Assembly (NCBI GenBank): GCA_913048525.1
Contig: CAJWWP010000009.1
Location: 1-45,973, forward strand
Direction: 5' to 3'
Origin: GCA-002712965 sp913048525
GTDB taxonomy: Bacteria > Chloroflexota > Dehalococcoidia > Lucifugimonadales > UBA826
Length of the DNA stretch: 45,973 nucleotides
Positions 8,969 to 17,087 of the stretch are shown here, piece by piece (the stretch's first letter is position 1; each line of letters starts with the position of its first letter). Under the pieces are notes generated by a model that was given only the letters and a program-made list of their open reading frames with translations, was not told the origin of the DNA and searched no databases. Position numbers and translations under genes: made by a program.

Positions 8969-10306
8969 TCAAAGTATAGGTAAGTATTTGTCTAGTTCGT
9001 ACTGTGATATCTGAGAACTGTAATTTTCCCATTCGATTTTCTTATTTTCGATAAAACTGTTAAAGACTTCATCTCCAAGAGAATTTCTTACTAAATCGCT
9101 AGTCTCGGTTACTTGAATAGCTTCCCACAAGTTACCTGGCAACGACTCTATCCCCAAATTTTTGCGTTCAGAGGGGGTTAAATAGTGGACGTTTTCCTCT
9201 ATAGCAGGGGGCAAATCATATTCTTTTTCGATCCCTTCCATTCCTGCAGAGAGCATAACGCTGAAAGCAAGGTAAGGGTTGCACGCCGGATCTGGAGCTC
9301 TATATTCGATTCTACGTGAAGATTCTCTGCCAGGTTTGAAAGAAGGTATCCGTATAAGATCGGATCTATTAACTTCCGCCCAAGTCACGTATGTTGGGGC
9401 CTCATAGCTTGGAACGAGTCTCTTGTAAGAATTAACCCATTGGTTTGTAACAAGGGTGATTTCTCGAGCGTGTTTCAGCAATCCGGCGCAAAACTGCCTC
9501 GCTGTCTCGGACATGTGATGTACCCCGGTTTCACTGTAAAACACATTCTCATCACCCCTAAAAAGGGACATATTTGTGTGCATCCCATTTCCATTGATTG
9601 CCGCTGACGGTTTTGGCATGAAAGATGCAAAATAGCCTCGACCCATAGCAATCTCTTTGACAACTAACTTATAGGTCATCACTGTGTCAGCCATAGTTAA
9701 GGCGTCAGTGTGTCGCAAATCTATCTCATGTTGACTGGGAGCTGCCTCATGATGGCTAGATTCCACAGGTATCCCTAACTCTTCCAGAGTGAGTACCGTT
9801 TCTCTTCTGAGGTCAGTACCTAAGTCGGGTGTGTTCTGGTCGAAGTATCCGCTGGAGTCCAAAAAACCGGTTCCCGTTTGGTCTTTGAAATAGAAATATT
9901 CAAGTTCTGGGGCAACGTAGTAAGTAAATCCTTTGTCGGAAGCTCTTTTTATATTACGTCTTAAAACTGACCTAGGATCTCCTTCAAAAGGTTTATCATC
10001 AGGGGTAACAATATCGCAGAACATTCTGGCGACAGCATTTGTGCGGGGTCTCCAGGGAAGAATACTGAAAGTTGTAGGGTCTGCTAGGGCATACAAGTCG
10101 CGTTCATCTTCTCTTGCATAGCCTGCTATGGCTGACCCGTCGAACCCCATACCTCTTGTTAAAGCGTTCTCAAGCTCCTCAACTGTAATTGCAAATCCTT
10201 TTATACCTCCTAATATGTCAGTAAACCAGAGGCGAATGAATTTAACGTCGTTTTCTCGAGCTTCGTGAAGCACATATTCAACTGCTTCACTATTACGTTT
10301 TAACAT
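8969..10306 (-). CDS. glnA: Glutamine synthetase type I, alpha-like
   Basis: A type I glutamine synthetase of 445 residues that makes glutamine from glutamate, ammonia and ATP. Motifs: GMGFDGSAIAGY at the N-terminus, catalytic metal-ligand glutamates in APELEYF, the ATP-side SQHEIDL, the ammonium-site loop NGNGMHTNMS, the latch NSYKRLVPSYEAP and the C-terminal RIEYRAPDPACNPYLAF. The short length and absence of the GSI-beta insertion and adenylylation segment place it near GSI-alpha. I choose the ATG at 10304-10306 because a strong GAGGAGGG lies 8 nt upstream; a further in-frame TTG at 10333 would put that ribosome site inside the gene. It is followed after 32 nt by gltB. Confidence 0.95.
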   Translation of the reverse strand: MLKRNSEAVEYVLHEARENDVKFIRLWFTDILGGIKGFAITVEELENALTRGMGFDGSAIAGYAREDERDLYALADPTTFSILPWRPRTNAVARMFCDIVTPDDKPFEGDPRSVLRRNIKRASDKGFTYYVAPELEYFYFKDQTGTGFLDSSGYFDQNTPDLGTDLRRETVLTLEELGIPVESSHHEAAPSQHEIDLRHTDALTMADTVMTYKLVVKEIAMGRGYFASFMPKPSAAINGNGMHTNMSLFRGDENVFYSETGVHHMSETARQFCAGLLKHAREITLVTNQWVNSYKRLVPSYEAPTYVTWAEVNRSDLIRIPSFKPGRESSRRIEYRAPDPACNPYLAFSVMLSAGMEGIEKEYDLPPAIEENVHYLTPSERKNLGIESLPGNLWEAIQVTETSDLVRNSLGDEVFNSFIENKKIEWENYSSQISQYELDKYLPIL

Positions 10307-10491
10307 TCTTTGGCCCTCCTCTGAACCGAACAATCAGTTGGTTCGGATTTGGTGGTTGACGAAATTACCGGTACTAGTTGCTGCAGGTCGGAGAATGTTC
10401 GTAAACAGTGATCGGATTCTATTGATATAAAGGGTAAAAATCGTATCTGTTTGTGAAATAAGTGTCAATTGAAATTTGTGACTAACACACC

Positions 10492-10539
10492 TGATGAGTT
10501 CACACGCCGTCCAGCGAGTGGCTGACGTGTGAACAATCA
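10492..10539. other. Two-tier stem-loop between the two glutamine synthetase genes
   Basis: GTTCACACG (10498-10506) pairs perfectly with CGTGTGAAC (10526-10534). Outside it TGAT (10492-10495) pairs with ATCA (10536-10539) across a small internal loop, and inside it CAGC (10512-10515) pairs with GCTG (10521-10524). It starts 12 nt past the stop of the upstream glutamine synthetase. On the minus strand, the direction of both genes, no U-tract follows, so a simple terminator is unlikely. mRNA processing, stabilisation or attenuation of the downstream glnA is possible. The T-rich stretch lies on the plus-strand side, where no gene needs it. The rest of the 244-nt gap holds nothing I can assign. 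Confidence 0.5.
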
Positions 10540-10550
10540 CTCTTTTTCTT

Positions 10551-11984
10551 TTAGGCGTCGAACGTAAGATAAAATTCGTATGGGTGAGGCCTGAGTCTCA
10601 CCGGATCGACGTCATTTTCTCTCTTGAAGCTGATCCAGTTCTCTATCACGTCTTCAGTGAATACCCCGCCTTTAAGGAGATATTCATGATCTTCTTCAAG
10701 AGCTGCAAGTGCCTCTTCTAAACTACTAGGAACCTGAGGAAATGCAGCGGTTTCTTCTGCTGAAAGTTCGAATAGATCTTGTTGGAGTGGTTCTCCGGGG
10801 TCGTACCCATTTTCTATCCCATCAAGTCCGGCCATTAGCATTGCAGAGAATGTCAGATAAGGGTTGCAAGTTGGATCAGCTGACCTAAACTCCACTCTTT
10901 TTGCCTTAGGGTCATCGAAGTACATTGGTATTCTGCAGGCGGCTGAACGGTTTCTGGCAGAAAGCGCCAATATAGTGGGAGCTTCAAACCCGGGAGTAAG
11001 CCTTTTGTATGAGTTTGTCGTGGGTGCAGCTAGAGCCATTAAGGACTTACCGTGTTTAATTAGTCCGCCAATGTAATTTAACGCCATGTCAGACAAGCCT
11101 GCGTATCCATCACCAGCGAATAGGGGCACCCCGTCCTTCCAAATTGATTGGTGAGTGTGCATTCCAGTTCCATTGTCATTGAATAAAGGTTTAGGCATAA
11201 AAGTAACAACTTTACCGTGTCTTTTGGCGACATTCCTTACCGCATACTTATACATCATCACTGAGTCTGCTGTGGTGAGAAGTGAGTCATATTTCATATC
11301 GATTTCGGCTTGACCACCAGTTGCAACTTCGTGGTGTTGAGCTTCTATGGTCAACCCAAAGTCATTCACTAAAGACCTTACCATTTCACTTCGCAGGTCC
11401 TGACCAGTGTCCGTTGGAGATGCAGGGAAGTAACCTTCTTTATGCCTGGGCCGATACCCTTTATTAATAGTTTCCCCATCAAGCATGTAAGGTTCGCCCG
11501 AATTCCAGATCCCTTCGTCAGAGTCCACCTTATGGAATCCAAAGTTTGATCCGTAATCGAACTGAACTGAATCGAAAATAAAGAATTCCACTTCAGGCCC
11601 CCAAAACGAAGTATCTCCTATTCCAGTGGATTTCAAATATTCTTCAGCTTTTTTGGCAATATTCCTCGGGTCCCGGCTATAACTCTCGCTACTTATTGGG
11701 TCCCTGATGTCCGCAATACAAGTAGCTGTGCCATTGAAGAAAGGGTCTACCTTTGCTGTTTGTGGATCTGGGACAATAAGCATGTCAGACTCATCTATGC
11801 TTTGAAATCCTCTTATGCTTGAGCCGTCAAATCCAACACCCTTACTAATCAAGTCATCATCTACTTGGCCAATCGGCACAGAAAAGTGTTGCCATGTCCC
11901 TGGTAGATCGGTGAATTTCAGATCCAAAATGTCACACCCGTTGTCCTTCATCAGCTTCAGTATTTCTGCTGCTTCATTCGCCAT
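10551..11984 (-). CDS. glnA: Glutamine synthetase type I, beta-like, without the adenylylation tyrosine
   Basis: A 477-residue type I glutamine synthetase of the longer beta type. Motifs: KGVGFDGSSIRGF (about 48-60), metal-site GPEVEFFIFD (129-138), HHEVATGGQAEID (217-229), NDNGTGMHTHQS (269-280), SYKRLTPGFEAP (325-336) and EFRSADPTCNPYL (365-377). The segment that holds the adenylylated tyrosine in E. coli GlnA (NLYDLPPEE) reads DLFELSAEE here, with F405 in the tyrosine place, so control by GlnE-type adenylylation is not expected. The ATG follows GGGAGAAG. It probably supplies the GS-GOGAT route together with its shorter neighbour. Confidence 0.96.
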   Translation of the reverse strand: MANEAAEILKLMKDNGCDILDLKFTDLPGTWQHFSVPIGQVDDDLISKGVGFDGSSIRGFQSIDESDMLIVPDPQTAKVDPFFNGTATCIADIRDPISSESYSRDPRNIAKKAEEYLKSTGIGDTSFWGPEVEFFIFDSVQFDYGSNFGFHKVDSDEGIWNSGEPYMLDGETINKGYRPRHKEGYFPASPTDTGQDLRSEMVRSLVNDFGLTIEAQHHEVATGGQAEIDMKYDSLLTTADSVMMYKYAVRNVAKRHGKVVTFMPKPLFNDNGTGMHTHQSIWKDGVPLFAGDGYAGLSDMALNYIGGLIKHGKSLMALAAPTTNSYKRLTPGFEAPTILALSARNRSAACRIPMYFDDPKAKRVEFRSADPTCNPYLTFSAMLMAGLDGIENGYDPGEPLQQDLFELSAEETAAFPQVPSSLEEALAALEEDHEYLLKGGVFTEDVIENWISFKRENDVDPVRLRPHPYEFYLTFDA

Positions 11985-12101
11985 GTGGACTTCTCCCGAT
12001 ATTTCTCTTTTCGTTTCATCGATTTTTGCTAGGTGGCAGTGTCAAAGGTTCAATTTGCCTAAACATTATCCCCGGAGTGACCCCTTTAAAAGCGTTCCGC
12101 T

Positions 12102-12119
12102 TGTTAACTAATTGTTACA
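12102..12119. promoter_or_regulatory. Candidate nitrogen-regulator (TnrA/GlnR-like) half-site pair
   Basis: The 18-mer TGTTAACTAATTGTTACA has the TGTNA...TNACA ends of TnrA/GlnR operators but an 8-nt rather than 7-nt spacer. It lies about 120 nt upstream of the beta-type glutamine synthetase start. AT-rich chance matches of this kind are common, and the call rests on location plus pattern only. Confidence 0.2.
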
Positions 12120-12181
12120 CCTGTGCAACCTTGCCTCTTATGTAACTCGTTGGTTTTTAGTTAATAACGGACCAAGGAACT

Positions 12182-12211
12182 TTGACGTTTTTAAACATGG
12201 GTAAGTAGAAT
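12182..12211 (+). promoter_or_regulatory. Sigma-70-type promoter of the dsbA-like/rnc operon
   Basis: TTGACG (12182-12187) and TAGAAT (12206-12211) are separated by 18 nt. They lie about 75 nt upstream of the ATG of the DsbA-like selenoprotein gene and point towards it. No other promoter of similar quality is visible in the gap. Confidence 0.45.
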
Positions 12212-12285
12212 TCCAGCTAGGTTTAAAAATTCAAGGTGTTAAATTATATTAATTTCTGGTCCTTGGTACTAGTGAGGAGCTAAGA

Positions 12286-12915
12286 ATGGTTAGTTTGAAA
12301 TGTGATGTGTTCTACGACTTTGCTTGACCCTTTGTCTTTAATGCAGCCGTGTGGCTGGATACTGTAAAAAAAGAAATTGGAGATGACCTAGATCTAAATT
12401 GGAGAAATTTTTCTTTGCAGCAGATAAATGCTCAGAATCCTGGGGATTGGAAAGTGTGGGATGAAGAAGATTATACCGAGACTAGATCATTGTTAGCAGC
12501 CATTGCCGGCGAAGCGGCGAAAAGGCAAGGCAAAGAGGCATTCAATGAATTTTTCCTTTCGTTGCTTACTGAAAGACACGGAGGCAATAGAGCCCCGTTA
12601 AATGACAATGCAGTGTTTTTAAAAATAGCCGGGGAGTCAGGACTTGACACCTTGCAGTTCGATCAAGATTTAAAGGATCCTGAGCTCGTTAGGATAATAG
12701 CGGACGACCATACGGAAGCTACAGAAATTCATGGTGCATTTGGCACTCCTACCTTCATTTTTAACAATGGACAGTCCGCATATATAAAAACATTTATTCC
12801 CCCAGAAAACGAAGCTTTAAAAGCCTTCGAACATTTTTTGGGATTGTTTTCCGAACGTTCTTACATAGGTGAGGTGAAGCGCCCTCAACCACCATGGCCA
12901 AAAGACGCCGTATAA
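12286..12915 (+). CDS. DsbA/FrnE-like thiol oxidoreductase, probable selenoprotein (UGA at codon 14)
   Basis: Reading through an in-frame TGA at 12325-12327 gives a 209-residue DsbA-family protein. The ATG at 12286 has a good GAGGAG ribosome site about 8 nt upstream. The first 13 residues (MVSLKCDVFYDFA) form the opening beta strand of a thioredoxin fold. The TGA falls exactly where DsbA/FrnE proteins have the first catalytic cysteine (DF-x-CP), giving U14-P15-F-V. The second cysteine is absent, as I recall for Chloroflexi relatives reading CPFA. The rest is intact: the helical insertion, then the cis-proline loop FGTPTF with P155. Without readthrough only a GTG-started fragment from 12349 lacking the active site is left. 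It overlaps rnc by 22 nt. The exact substrate is unknown. Confidence 0.8.
12325..12357 (+). promoter_or_regulatory. SECIS-like hairpin behind the DsbA UGA codon
   Basis: CAGCC (12344-12348) pairs perfectly with GGCTG (12353-12357) around the 4-nt loop GTGT. The loop starts 22 nt after the UGA, within the 16-37 nt window described for bacterial SECIS elements, and its first base is the expected guanosine. It is entirely inside the coding region, as bacterial elements are. Confidence 0.6.
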
Positions 12916-13700
12916 AAGCATTGGGTTCCTCGAGATTTTCTCGTCTGTTTAGGTTCTCGAAAAAAAATTATGAGTTCGCTTTTGGTGAAACAAATCTTGA
13001 AATTGTGGAATCCAAACTGGGCGTTAAATTTAAAGATAAGACTTTGCTGGTTCAGGCGCTAACCCACAGTTCTGCCGTCAACGAGATAGGCGTGGAACAC
13101 TCAGTCAGTAATGAGAGACTTGAGTTTCTAGGTGACGCAGTTATAGGGCTTGTTGTTGCGCAGAGGTTATTCGAATCTGGGAATCGATTTACTGAAGGAG
13201 ATCTCACAAATCTTCGTTCTCAGGTTGTCAGAGGTTCGACCCTACAAGATGCTGCCAGAAGACTCTGTCTTGGCCGATTTCTAATTCTTGGTAAGGGGGA
13301 GCGCAAATCCGGTGGAGCTGAACGGGCTTCTAACCTTGAAGATGGTTTTGAAGCACTTGTTGGGGCGGTCTACCTAGATTTAGGTTTTGAGATAGCCTTT
13401 CAAATCGTAAGAAAATGGCTCTCAATTCCAATAAGAGAAGCATTGACTTTAGGGGTGACGAAAGATGCTAAGACAGCTTTACAGCATTTAACGCAGACCA
13501 AATGTGGGGAAATCCCACGATATAGAATCATTGATCAAAGTGGTCCGGATCACTCATCTCCAACATTTGTGTCAGAGGTATTTGTTGGCGCAAATTTATT
13601 AGGCCAAGGCAGAGGCTTAAGCAAAGCTGCTTCTGAGAGATCCGCCGCCGCCGCCGCCTTAAAGAAACTGAAAGAGCAGGCGAGTCGAAAAACTGTGTGA
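12894..13700 (+). CDS. rnc: Ribonuclease III
   Basis: A 268-residue double-strand-specific ribonuclease that processes rRNA precursors and structured mRNAs. The catalytic domain shows ALTHSSAVNE, the signature NERLEFLGDAVIGLV with its metal-binding acidic residues, and the second acidic pair in LEDGFEALVGAVYLD. A C-terminal dsRNA-binding domain runs from DAKTALQHLTQ to the alanine-rich helix (ERSAAAAALKKL). The N-terminus carries about 30 extra basic residues (AKRRRIKALGSSRFSRLFRF) before the domain, so a start slightly further in is possible. The ATG overlaps the end of the DsbA-like gene by 22 nt in another frame, which implies co-translation. Confidence 0.95.
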   Translation: MAKRRRIKALGSSRFSRLFRFSKKNYEFAFGETNLEIVESKLGVKFKDKTLLVQALTHSSAVNEIGVEHSVSNERLEFLGDAVIGLVVAQRLFESGNRFTEGDLTNLRSQVVRGSTLQDAARRLCLGRFLILGKGERKSGGAERASNLEDGFEALVGAVYLDLGFEIAFQIVRKWLSIPIREALTLGVTKDAKTALQHLTQTKCGEIPRYRIIDQSGPDHSSPTFVSEVFVGANLLGQGRGLSKAASERSAAAAALKKLKEQASRKTV

Positions 13701-13963
13701 ATCGAATGGCAACATTTGATGTATAGGTACCCAGTGTATTTATAACATTGAGGGTGAATGGTTCGTTTTTTAAATAAATTTAATAGTGAGAAACTAGACT
13801 GAAAGTGGTTCTCTTGAGAAAAATAGAACTACGTAGAGTAGTCAAAAAATAAAACGTTCGGTCTATGATAACCTTGCGCTTGCCCAGCGAATTGTGCTGG
13901 TAAGTCGTGGAAAATAAACGAGAATAAAAGTTTAGAAAGACTGATGGAACGGAGATACTCCCC

Positions 13964-15607
13964 ATGGTTAAAGTAAGCGGGAATCATTTAATTGCAAAGA
14001 CCTTAAAGGAAGAAGGTGTTGATACCCTTTTTTATTTAATGGGTGGACCTGACTTCGACATCGTAATGGAATGTCAAGATGTTGGCATAAGGACTATTGA
14101 CTTCCGGCATGAGCAGGCAGCTGCTTTTGCAGCCCACGCATACTCCAGAGTTACGGGAAAGCCGGGCGTATTAACTGCAGCCTCTGGACCTGGGACTCTC
14201 AATCTGATAACTGGGGTTTATACTGCTGCCATTGATTGTTCTCCTATGGTGATTCTTGGTGGTGCCAGCCCCGTCCATGAGATTAGTCGTGATGCCTTTC
14301 AGGAGGTAGATCAGGTAGGAATTATGCAACCGCTCTGTAAATACTGGCATAGACCCACTATGGCTTCGAGGTATCCTGAAATTGTTAGCACAGCTTACCG
14401 ACAGGCTCAGTCTGGACGCCCCGGGCCCACGTATATAGATTGTGGTGGTGATGTTCTGTACGAAGAGGTAGAAGAATCGGATGTTTTCCCCGCTACGAGG
14501 GCAGAAACTAGAACCAGGCCAGCTGCAGAAAGTGCTGTGGTGGACAAAGCGATGGGTTTGATATCGAATGCTGAAAGGCCACTAATCTTCGCAGGTGGAG
14601 GAGCATTCTTCTCAGGTGCCGCTTCCGAACTTGAGCGATTTGTAAACACTACAAACATTCCTTTTTATACGGCACCAATGTCTAGGGGATTGGTACCAGA
14701 AGATCATCCTGTCTCGTTTCCTGCGGCAAGGTCCACGGCTATGCGCGAAGCTGATGTAGTTTTAGTTGTTGGTACGCGTCTCAATTGGATGATGAACTAC
14801 GGGAGGCGATTTAATCCAAATGCCAAGATAATTCAAATTGATATAGATGAAGCTGAATTGGGTCATAATCAAAATATTGATCTTGGTATATTTGGTGATG
14901 CCAAGGCTGTTATGTCTCAATTCAATGAAGCCGCTGAGGGGAGTGCGGGTGATTATGCTGGTGCTCTTGAGTCAGAGTGGATTTTGAGTCTCCAAAATGC
15001 TCAAGAAGAAAGGGCGGCTCGCAATGCAGCTATTCTCAATTCTGATCAGGTTCCGATACATCCTCTTAGACTCTGTAATGAAATCGCAGAATTTTTAGAT
15101 AGAGACGCTATCGTGTCCGTAGATGGAAATGAAATTCTTCATTTCGGGAGACAATCGATCCCAACTTACTACCCTGGGCACCGTCTTAATTCCGGGGTGA
15201 CAGGCACAATGGGAGTAGGATTGCCATACGGCATAGGCGCTCAGGTAGCCAAGCCGGACAAACAGGTTTTGGTTCTACATGGTGATGGTTCTATGGGGAT
15301 GAATGCGATGGAGATCGATACCGCAGTTAGACACAATTTACCTGTAGTGACAGTTATTAGTAATAATGCTGGTTGGACTGCGAGAACACCCGATAAGAGG
15401 AAGCCTGGTAGGGAATTGGGATTCACAGCTTATGATGAAATGGCTCAGGCTTTACATGGGTATGGAGAAAAAGTGGACGATCCAGCCGAGATAAAGCCGG
15501 CTCTAGATCGAGCATTTTCTAGTGGTAAGGCAGCAGTTGTGAACGTCATTGTTGAACCTACTGCCGCCGGAGTATCGAGAGCTTGGGGTGGATCTCGCAT
15601 GGAGTAA
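13964..15607 (+). CDS. Thiamine-diphosphate-dependent enzyme (acetolactate synthase / oxalyl-CoA decarboxylase / 2-hydroxyacyl-CoA lyase superfamily)
   Basis: A 547-residue protein with the three domains of the decarboxylase-type TPP family: an N-terminal Pyr domain with the cofactor-activating glutamate E50 (FRHEQAAAFAAHAYSR), a central Rossmann-like domain (RPLIFAGGGAFFSGA) and a C-terminal PP domain with the GDGSMGMNAMEID...SNN diphosphate motif. The family cleaves or joins C-C bonds next to a carbonyl. Overall resemblance to the oxalyl-CoA decarboxylase and hydroxyacyl-CoA lyase branch is an impression. No small regulatory subunit (IlvH) or other branched-chain genes are nearby, which argues against a biosynthetic acetolactate synthase. 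GGAG lies 9 nt before the ATG. The 263-nt gap upstream shows no assignable element. Confidence 0.85.
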   Translation: MVKVSGNHLIAKTLKEEGVDTLFYLMGGPDFDIVMECQDVGIRTIDFRHEQAAAFAAHAYSRVTGKPGVLTAASGPGTLNLITGVYTAAIDCSPMVILGGASPVHEISRDAFQEVDQVGIMQPLCKYWHRPTMASRYPEIVSTAYRQAQSGRPGPTYIDCGGDVLYEEVEESDVFPATRAETRTRPAAESAVVDKAMGLISNAERPLIFAGGGAFFSGAASELERFVNTTNIPFYTAPMSRGLVPEDHPVSFPAARSTAMREADVVLVVGTRLNWMMNYGRRFNPNAKIIQIDIDEAELGHNQNIDLGIFGDAKAVMSQFNEAAEGSAGDYAGALESEWILSLQNAQEERAARNAAILNSDQVPIHPLRLCNEIAEFLDRDAIVSVDGNEILHFGRQSIPTYYPGHRLNSGVTGTMGVGLPYGIGAQVAKPDKQVLVLHGDGSMGMNAMEIDTAVRHNLPVVTVISNNAGWTARTPDKRKPGRELGFTAYDEMAQALHGYGEKVDDPAEIKPALDRAFSSGKAAVVNVIVEPTAAGVSRAWGGSRME

Positions 15608-15624
15608 CTTTTTGGGCTGGCGGA

Positions 15625-16863
15625 TTAACTGATCCCTGGCGCAGGATATGCTTTTAGCAAACTAAGCACTTGGTTTTGAACCTTGATCTCGGTGTGGTTA
15701 TCACCTAAGTTGTTTAGAACCTTTAGTATCAAATTGCCGATCTCCTTAATGGCTGGTTCTGTCACCCCTCGGCTTGTTACAGCGGGGGTTCCAAGACGCA
15801 TTCCACTAGCTTGCCTTGGTGGAAGTTTGTCAAAAGGTATTGCATTTCGGTTAACTACTATGTTAGCTCTGCCGAGAGCATCTTCGGCTTCTTTACCAGT
15901 GGTGCCGAGAGGGGTTAGATCCACAAGTACCATGTGGTTGTCTGTCCCCGACGATACCAGTCTGAGTCCTCCATCTTTCAGAGTGTTAGCTAGGCTTTTC
16001 GCGTTGGACAAAACTTGTTCTTGATACTTTCTGAATTCCGGGGTGGAGGCCTCTCTATAGGCTACCGCTTTTGCGGCAATGGTGTGTTCTAGAGGCCCAC
16101 CTTGCATATTGGGAAAAACAGCGCTGTTGATCTTCTTTGCCAGACTTTTTTTTGCTAAAATCATTCCACCGCGAGGACCCCTGAGCGTTTTGTGTGTTGT
16201 AGAGGTCACAATGTCAGCTTCCACTATTGGGGAGGGGTGAAGACCCACTGCAACAAGACCTGCAATATGTGCCATATCAACCATAAGTTTGGAACCTACA
16301 TCGTCACATATATGTCTAAATTTCGTGAAGTCGATAGTCCTCGTATAAGCCGAAGCTCCAGCAATAATTAACTTTGGACGATGTTTTTCCGCTAGACGTT
16401 TTACTTCGTCAAAGTCTATCGTCTCTAATTCCCGGTCGACTCCATAACTAATAAAGTTGTAAAGTTTGGCTGAAAAATTAACAGAGCTTCCATGTGTCAG
16501 GTGACCTCCGTGATCTAAACCCATTCCTAGTACTGTGTCGCCGGGATCCAAAGTGGCGAAATAAGCAGCCATATTTGCTTGGGCGCCGCTGTGAGGTTGG
16601 ACGTTGGCATATTCGGCTTTGAAAACAGACTGAGCCCTCTCGATAGCTAGTTGTTCTATGACGTCTACAAATTCGCAACCTCCATAGTATCGTCTTCCCG
16701 GATAGCCTTCAGCATACTTGTTCGTGAAAATCGAGCCTTGTGCTTCCATTACAGCTGGGCTGGCATAATTTTCTGATGCTATGAGATTTATGTTTGTTGA
16801 TTGACGGGTTTTTTCTTTTGAGATTGCTTCAGCAATTTCGAGATCCACTTTCTGGAGGCTCAT
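15625..16863 (-). CDS. glyA: Serine hydroxymethyltransferase
   Basis: A 412-residue PLP enzyme that interconverts serine plus tetrahydrofolate with glycine plus methylene-tetrahydrofolate. Signatures: NLIASENYASPAVMEAQGS, NKYAEGYPGRRYYGGCEFVD, NVQPHSGAQANMAAY, DMAHIAGLVA and the PLP-lysine segment TTTHKTLRGPRGG. The length is normal for the bacterial enzyme. It is convergent with the TPP enzyme (17 nt apart) and divergent from thrC, which together with folE, folP and folK in the window gives a folate/one-carbon theme. The ATG at 16861-16863 is supported by AAGGA about 12 nt upstream. Confidence 0.98.
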   Translation of the reverse strand: MSLQKVDLEIAEAISKEKTRQSTNINLIASENYASPAVMEAQGSIFTNKYAEGYPGRRYYGGCEFVDVIEQLAIERAQSVFKAEYANVQPHSGAQANMAAYFATLDPGDTVLGMGLDHGGHLTHGSSVNFSAKLYNFISYGVDRELETIDFDEVKRLAEKHRPKLIIAGASAYTRTIDFTKFRHICDDVGSKLMVDMAHIAGLVAVGLHPSPIVEADIVTSTTHKTLRGPRGGMILAKKSLAKKINSAVFPNMQGGPLEHTIAAKAVAYREASTPEFRKYQEQVLSNAKSLANTLKDGGLRLVSSGTDNHMVLVDLTPLGTTGKEAEDALGRANIVVNRNAIPFDKLPPRQASGMRLGTPAVTSRGVTEPAIKEIGNLILKVLNNLGDNHTEIKVQNQVLSLLKAYPAPGIS

Positions 16864-16912
16864 GGGGAGAATCCTTTATGGTAACTCATATATTTGGGTT
16901 ACTTTGGTTGGC

Positions 16913-16930
16913 GTTACAGGGTCCTGTAAC
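16913..16930. promoter_or_regulatory. 18-nt palindrome upstream of glyA, probable operator
   Basis: GTTACAGGGTCCTGTAAC reads as an inverted repeat with 8 matched bases on each side of a 2-nt centre. It lies about 50-67 nt upstream of the glyA ATG, where a repressor site would act. As RNA the loop would be strained, so a DNA operator is more likely than a hairpin. GntR-type regulators bind sites of similar form, but no regulator gene is in the window. Confidence 0.45.
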
Positions 16931-17045
16931 AAGACATATTCGACAAGTTTTTTAGTTATTAATATTTAGATTTATTTTTCAAATATTTGATCAGTAAATG
17001 TTTTCCTTCCCTCCGGGTGGGACACCACATGATATTGGAGAACGA

Positions 17046-17087
17046 GTAAGATAACCGTGTATCAATTTACATTTTAGGTTATCTTGC
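17046..17087. other. Long hairpin in the glyA-thrC spacer
   Basis: AAGATAACC (17048-17056) pairs perfectly with GGTTATCTT (17077-17085), extended by T-G and G-C pairs at the base. Inside, GTGTA (17057-17061) pairs with TACAT (17068-17072) with one wobble, leaving a 6-nt loop and a 4-nt bulge. No T-tract follows on either strand. It lies 131 nt upstream of thrC and about 180 nt upstream of glyA, so it could be a leader structure or a double-sided operator. Confidence 0.5.

Larger units (their letters stand above)
11985..12285. other. Divergent control region between glutamine synthetase and the DsbA-like selenoprotein gene
   Basis: A 301-nt gene-free stretch separates two divergently transcribed genes. 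It holds the candidate nitrogen-type operator and the plus-strand promoter listed separately. There is also a spaced 8-nt inverted repeat, ACCAAGGA (12171-12178) and TCCTTGGT (12260-12267), flanking that promoter. No convincing minus-strand -35/-10 pair was found for glnA. Confidence 0.4.

Noticed and set aside
10498..10534. Calling the stem-loop after glnA-beta a rho-independent terminator for the minus strand
   Set aside because: No U-tract follows on the minus strand; the T-rich side faces the plus strand, where no gene ends.
10334..10540. A 68-codon open frame between the two glnA genes (minus strand)
   Set aside because: No ribosome-binding site, no recognisable motif, and it runs through the stem-loop; probably chance.
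12349..12915. A GTG-started short DsbA-like protein
   Set aside because: It would lack the first beta strand and the active site, with no ribosome-binding site before the GTG, whereas the upstream ATG has a strong one and the intervening residues match the family.
13780..13965. A 61-codon minus-strand frame upstream of the TPP enzyme
   Set aside because: Low-complexity composition, no ribosome-binding site and overlap with the TPP enzyme's own leader.
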